Part shown: in pieces, positions 60,750 through 64,000 of the stretch
Layout: every line of letters starts with the position of its first letter
Position numbering within the stretch: the stretch's first letter is position 1
NCBI RefSeq assembly: GCF_040253615.1
Contig: NZ_JBEJGY010000004.1
Span: forward strand, 3,410,001 to 3,474,000
Length of the DNA: 64,000 nt
Reading direction: 5' to 3'
Source: Streptomyces sp. Edi4
GTDB taxonomy: Bacteria > Actinomycetota > Actinomycetes > Streptomycetales > Streptomycetaceae
Notes under the pieces: model-generated
What the model was told of the DNA's origin: nothing
Databases searched by the model: none
The model's input: the letters and a program-made list of their open reading frames with translations, nothing else
Made by a program: the position numbers and the translations under genes

Positions 60750-61871
60750 TCAGGATGCCGCGCGGAAGCGAGAGGTCCGGTGAACCGGATCCGTGTCGAT
60801 GACCGGAATCACATGCTCCCCGATCAACCGGATCGTCTGCATCGTGTCGTCGAACGACACCCCGATCGGCAGTCCGAACGACAGCTGATCCGCCCCCGCC
60901 TGCTCCCACCGCTTGCACTGCGCCGTCACCTCATCAGGATCCCCACAGATCATCAGCTCCTCCGCGATGAGCAATTCGATGATCTCCGCGCTGTACTCCG
61001 GCAGCAGCTCCGGCCACTCCGGAATCCCCTCGGGCCGAGGAAACGTGTCGTGGTAGCGGAACACCAACGACTGCAACCGGTTCAGCCCACCCCCGACCGC
61101 GATCCGCACCGCCTCCTCGTGCGTCGGCGCACAGATGGCCGTGGACGTCACCATCACGTTGTCGTTGACGAACGCACCGACCGGCTCGGCGTCCCGGATC
61201 GCCGTCTTGTACTGCTCCAGGACCCACTCCATGTCGGAGACCTTCTGCACGGAGAACCCGAGCACCCCCAGCCCCTTGCGCGCCGCCATCGCGTACGAGG
61301 AGGGCGACCCGGCGGCGTACCACATGGCCGGGTGCGACGCCCCGTACGGCTTGGGCAGGATCTTCCGGGGCGGCAGCGACCAGTGCTTGCCCTGAAACCC
61401 CTGGTACTCCTCCTGGAGCCACATCTTGGGGAACTCCGCGATGGTCTCCTCCCAGATTTCCTTGGTGTGGTTCATGTCGGTGACGCCCGGTATGAACCCC
61501 AGGATCTCGTGCGACCCGGCACCCCGTCCGCTGCCGAACTCGAAGCGTCCTTCGGAGAGATGGTCCAGCATGGCCACCTTCTCGGCGACCTTGACGGGGT
61601 GGTTGACCTGGGCCAGCGGGTTGAAGATGCCCGAGCCGAGGTGGATGCGTTCGGTGGCGTGGGCGAGGTAGCCGAGGAAGACCTCGTTCGCGGAGAGGTG
61701 GGAGTACTCCTCCAGGAAGTGGTGCTCGGAGGCCCAGGCGTACTTGAACCCGGACTTGTCGGCCTGGATGACGTACTCCGTCTCCTCCATGAGCGCCTTG
61801 TGCTCCGCCATGGGGTCGACCGCTGACCGTGCCGCCGGCACGTATCCCTGCACAAAGAGTCCGAATTCCAC
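60750..61871 (-). CDS. LLM-class flavin-dependent oxidoreductase
   Basis: 373 residues, luciferase-like TIM-barrel: EFGLFVQGYVPAARSAVDP opening, YAWASEHHFLEEYSHLSANE, HLGSGIFNPLAQVNHPVKVA, MLDHLSEGRFEFGSGRGAG and MWYAAGSPSSYAMAARKGLG. Close in form to bacterial FMN-dependent monooxygenases. GTG start with AAGGAG seven bases upstream. Two CTGACG-type palindromes precede it. Confidence 0.88.
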   Translation of the reverse strand: MEFGLFVQGYVPAARSAVDPMAEHKALMEETEYVIQADKSGFKYAWASEHHFLEEYSHLSANEVFLGYLAHATERIHLGSGIFNPLAQVNHPVKVAEKVAMLDHLSEGRFEFGSGRGAGSHEILGFIPGVTDMNHTKEIWEETIAEFPKMWLQEEYQGFQGKHWSLPPRKILPKPYGASHPAMWYAAGSPSSYAMAARKGLGVLGFSVQKVSDMEWVLEQYKTAIRDAEPVGAFVNDNVMVTSTAICAPTHEEAVRIAVGGGLNRLQSLVFRYHDTFPRPEGIPEWPELLPEYSAEIIELLIAEELMICGDPDEVTAQCKRWEQAGADQLSFGLPIGVSFDDTMQTIRLIGEHVIPVIDTDPVHRTSRFRAAS

Positions 61872-61902
61872 GGGACTTCTCCTTCATGACGTATCACGTG
61901 TT

Positions 61903-61919
61903 TCTGACGCACCGTCAGG
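61903..61919. promoter_or_regulatory. palindromic operator, site B
   Basis: TCTGACG, CAC, CGTCAGG, 32 bases upstream of the LLM start codon. Same 17-base frame as site A at 45357. Confidence 0.7.
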
Positions 61920-61963
61920 TGGTGACGGCTCGACTGTTCCACCGGCCGCCGACACGGTCAATA

Positions 61964-61980
61964 CCTGACGCATGGTCAGG
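61964..61980. promoter_or_regulatory. palindromic operator, site C
   Basis: CCTGACG, CAT, GGTCAGG, 61 bases from site B, a second operator for the same gene. Confidence 0.65.
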
Positions 61981-62028
61981 AAATGGAGCCCCCGGAGGAG
62001 CCCGGGTCCGGAAGTCGCTCCGGGGAAC

Positions 62029-62814
62029 TCAGAACAGGGACACCCCGGCGAGCCACCCACCGTCGATCACGAAGGGCTGTCCCGTGATGTACGAGGAGTC
62101 CTGGCAGGACAGGAACAGGGCGAGCACGGCCACCTCCTCGGGCCGTCCCGCCCGGCCGAGCGGCACCAGCTTGCGGTAGAGCTCGTCGAGTGCGGCCGAG
62201 GTCTCGGCGGCGTCCGCCGTCGGGTCGAGCTGCGCGGGGTTGGACATGGCGGTGTCGATGGCGCCCGGGCACACCGCGTTGACCCGGATCCCCAGATGTG
62301 CGAGTTCGAGCGAGGCGACCCGGGTGAGTCCGAGGATGGCGTGCTTGGTGGCGGCGTACGTCCCCACCGCCGCCATGCCGGTCATCGCGGTGTACGAGGC
62401 GGTGTTGACGATGGTTCCGCCCCCCGCGGCGCCGATCTCGGGCGCGACCGCCTTGATCCCCAGGAAACACCCCACCTGGTTGACCCGCACCACCTGCATG
62501 AACTCATCCAGCGGCGTGTCCACGAGCGCGTTGAACCGCAGGATCCCGGCGTTGTTGACCAGCCCGTCGATCCTGCCGAAGGCGTCCTTCGCGGCCGCGA
62601 CGGCGGCGACCCACTCCTCCTCGCGGCTCACGTCGAGATGCGCGAACCGGGCGACGCCATGCCCCAGTTCCTTGGCCAAGGCCTCCCCTTGCTCGTCCAG
62701 TACATCGGCGACGACCACCTTGGCCCCCTCGGCCACGAACAGCCGCGCCTCCTGCTCCCCCTGCCCCCGCGCGCCCCCGGTGATGAAGACGACCCGACCG
62801 TCCAGCTTGCCCAT
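62029..62814 (-). CDS. short-chain dehydrogenase/reductase
   Basis: 261 residues, classical SDR: GRVVFITGGARGQGEQEARL, NNAGILRFNALVDTPLDEFM, Y-A-A-T-K in AVGTYAATKHAILGLT, and SSYITGQPFVIDGGW. The G-G-A-R-G-Q-G loop is typical of mycofactocin- or carveol-type dehydrogenases. Ten bases after the LLM gene at 62824, probably one transcript. Confidence 0.87.
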   Translation of the reverse strand: MGKLDGRVVFITGGARGQGEQEARLFVAEGAKVVVADVLDEQGEALAKELGHGVARFAHLDVSREEEWVAAVAAAKDAFGRIDGLVNNAGILRFNALVDTPLDEFMQVVRVNQVGCFLGIKAVAPEIGAAGGGTIVNTASYTAMTGMAAVGTYAATKHAILGLTRVASLELAHLGIRVNAVCPGAIDTAMSNPAQLDPTADAAETSAALDELYRKLVPLGRAGRPEEVAVLALFLSCQDSSYITGQPFVIDGGWLAGVSLF

Positions 62815-62823
62815 CGTCGACTC

Positions 62824-63780
62824 CTAGTCGTTGAGATGTGGGCCGACCTCGGCCCCGAACGCGGCCATCTGGTCGAGGAGTTCGTCGCGTCCACGCGAAC
62901 GGAACCGCACCTGGATCTGGTCCACGCCCATCTCCCCGTACGCACGTAGCGCCGCCGCGAGCGCCTCGGGCTTGCCCGTGAGGGTGCGGCGCCCGGTGTC
63001 CCAGCCGGGCTCACCGACGTACAGCGCCTCAGTGATCGCGCCGATGGTGACGGGTTCGACCACGCCGCCCCGCTCCCGAAGCGTCCGCAACTGGCCTATC
63101 TGGGCGCGCAGTTGCTGCCGCGTACCCCCTTGAGGAAGCCACCCGTCCCCGCGCAGCGCCGCCCGCCGCAGGGCTGCGGGTGACGACCCGCCCACCCAGA
63201 TGGGCACGCGTCGCTGCGCGGGCCGCGGCCGCTGGCCGAGCCCACCGAAGGAGAACCGTTCGCCGTGGAACTCTGGGTACTCCTCCGGCCCGAGCGCTGC
63301 CCGGAGCGCGTCGATGGTCTCGTCGAGCACGGCTCCCCGGCGCGCGAAGTCCGCGCCGACCGCGTCGAACTCCTCGCGCACATGCCCGGCCCCGACCCCG
63401 AGGATCAGCCGCCCGCCGCTGAGGTGGTCCAAGGTCGCGTACTGCTTGGCGGTGACGAGGGGATGGCGCAGCCCGACGACCGCGACATGGCTCATCAGCA
63501 GGACCCGCTCGGTGACGGCGGCCAAGTGCGCCAAGGTGGCGACGGGGTCGTACCAGACCGTGCTCATGACCCCGGCGAGCCGGCGCGGAATGGCGATGTG
63601 GTCGCAGCAGGCAAGGTAGGCGAACCCGGCCCGGTCGGCGGCCCGCGCGATCGCGACGAGTTCACCCGGCCCGGCATCGGCCTCCCAGCGCTCGGCGTAG
63701 AGGGTGCTCTGCGACTGGACGGGAAGCTGCATCCCGTACGCGAGACGCCCGTTCGGCAGTATCGACACCGCGCCCTCCAC
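62824..63780 (-). CDS. LLM-class F420-dependent oxidoreductase
   Basis: 318 residues: AYGMQLPVQSQSTLYAERWE, GFAYLACCDHIAIPRRLAGV, KQYATLDHLSGGRLILGVGA, RVPIWVGGSSPAALRRAALR. This pattern fits F420-dependent LLM proteins, and fbiC in the same region supports that. GTG start at 63780, six bases from a CTGATG...CGTCAG palindrome. Confidence 0.85.
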   Translation of the reverse strand: MEGAVSILPNGRLAYGMQLPVQSQSTLYAERWEADAGPGELVAIARAADRAGFAYLACCDHIAIPRRLAGVMSTVWYDPVATLAHLAAVTERVLLMSHVAVVGLRHPLVTAKQYATLDHLSGGRLILGVGAGHVREEFDAVGADFARRGAVLDETIDALRAALGPEEYPEFHGERFSFGGLGQRPRPAQRRVPIWVGGSSPAALRRAALRGDGWLPQGGTRQQLRAQIGQLRTLRERGGVVEPVTIGAITEALYVGEPGWDTGRRTLTGKPEALAAALRAYGEMGVDQIQVRFRSRGRDELLDQMAAFGAEVGPHLND

Positions 63781-63785
63781 GCCAT

Positions 63786-63802
63786 TCTGATGGCCCGTCA
63801 GT
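63786..63802. promoter_or_regulatory. palindromic operator, site D
   Basis: TCTGATG, GCC, CGTCAGT, one mismatch in the arms, directly before the LLM start codon. Confidence 0.6.
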
Positions 63803-63827
63803 TCACGGGCTGCGCACCATCGTCATA

Positions 63828-63844
63828 GCTGACGCCCCATCAGA
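63828..63844. promoter_or_regulatory. palindromic operator, site E
   Basis: GCTGACG, CCC, CATCAGA, 42 bases from site D. Confidence 0.6.
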
Positions 63845-63905
63845 CAAGAGGTGCGTGAGCGCGGGTCGGGCGGTGACGCGGGCGAAAAAGGCCCGGGGGC
63901 TGGGC

Positions 63906-64000
63906 TCAGCCGAGCAATGCGTACACCGTGGACGCCCGGGCCGCCGGTTCCTCGGCGCCCCCGCCCGTCATGGTGATCTCGGCGAAGGCCATGCGCCGCC
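63906..64000 (-). CDS. C-terminus of a probable PaaI-type thioesterase, cut by window edge
   Basis: Only the last 31 codons are visible, ending RRMAFAEITMTGGGAEEP and then ARASTVYALLG before the stop. The ending resembles hot-dog thioesterases of the PaaI group. Too little is visible for more. Confidence 0.4.
   Translation of the reverse strand, partial: RRMAFAEITMTGGGAEEPAARASTVYALLG

Overview
The window is high-GC actinobacterial DNA (most genes have strong third-position G/C bias, Shine-Dalgarno sites and frequent GTG/TTG starts) and almost certainly comes from a Streptomyces. No search could be run, so family names rest on motifs and remembered family sequences.

Left part, about 1-34.7 kb: an aromatic (type II) polyketide cluster of the angucycline kind, with the regulatory and supply genes typical of jadomycin-like clusters. 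The core on the minus strand reads, in transcription order, FAD oxygenase (24.0 kb), TetR, JadI-type cyclase, KS-alpha, KS-beta, ACP, ketoreductase, aromatase/cyclase, oxygenase-reductase fusion (PgaM/UrdM type), 14-TM exporter. It continues with flavin reductase, a second ACP-like protein overlapping a phosphopantetheinyl transferase, acyl-CoA carboxylase beta subunit, NmrA reductase, a two-domain ABM oxygenase (JadG/AlpJ-like candidate), methyltransferase, an exporter fused to a SnoaL-like domain, a FrnE-like thioredoxin-fold protein, carboxylase epsilon subunit and a second SnoaL-like protein. The biotin carboxylase/BCCP subunit (24.7-26.5 kb) completes a dedicated malonyl-CoA supply. The left edge holds a SCO6745-family gene, a hydrolase, a 51-residue peptide gene and a third exporter. 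No deoxysugar or glycosyltransferase gene is visible here.

Regulation, about 27.4-34.7 kb: a JadR1-type atypical OmpR regulator, a divergent TetR regulator (JadR2-like), a cytoplasmic orphan histidine kinase, an NmrA-type reductase, a second TetR regulator (gamma-butyrolactone receptor type) and an AfsA-type butyrolactone synthase. Five ARE-like palindromes lie in front of these genes, so the block looks like one butyrolactone-controlled circuit gating the cluster.

Middle, about 35-47.9 kb: tRNA-Arg(CCT) with a strong hairpin, a Shedu-type defence nuclease with two small overlapping or adjacent genes, a large membrane protein, a D,D-carboxypeptidase with a very long acidic N-terminal tail, a GPP34 protein, an XRE/DUF397 pair, a divergent pair around a TCTGACG palindrome, a secreted acidic protein and an ADP-ribosylglycohydrolase.

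Right part, about 47.9-64 kb: IS remnants, GNAT and methyltransferase genes, fbiC (F420 biosynthesis), a PHP-type metallohydrolase, a Uma2 protein, a small ABM protein, then a minus-strand catabolic-looking set (amidohydrolase coupled to aldehyde dehydrogenase, two LLM flavin/F420 oxidoreductases, an SDR, and the end of a probable PaaI thioesterase). Copies of the CTGACG...CGTCAG palindrome recur there, and a family of roughly 130-bp intergenic repeats fills most of the gaps.
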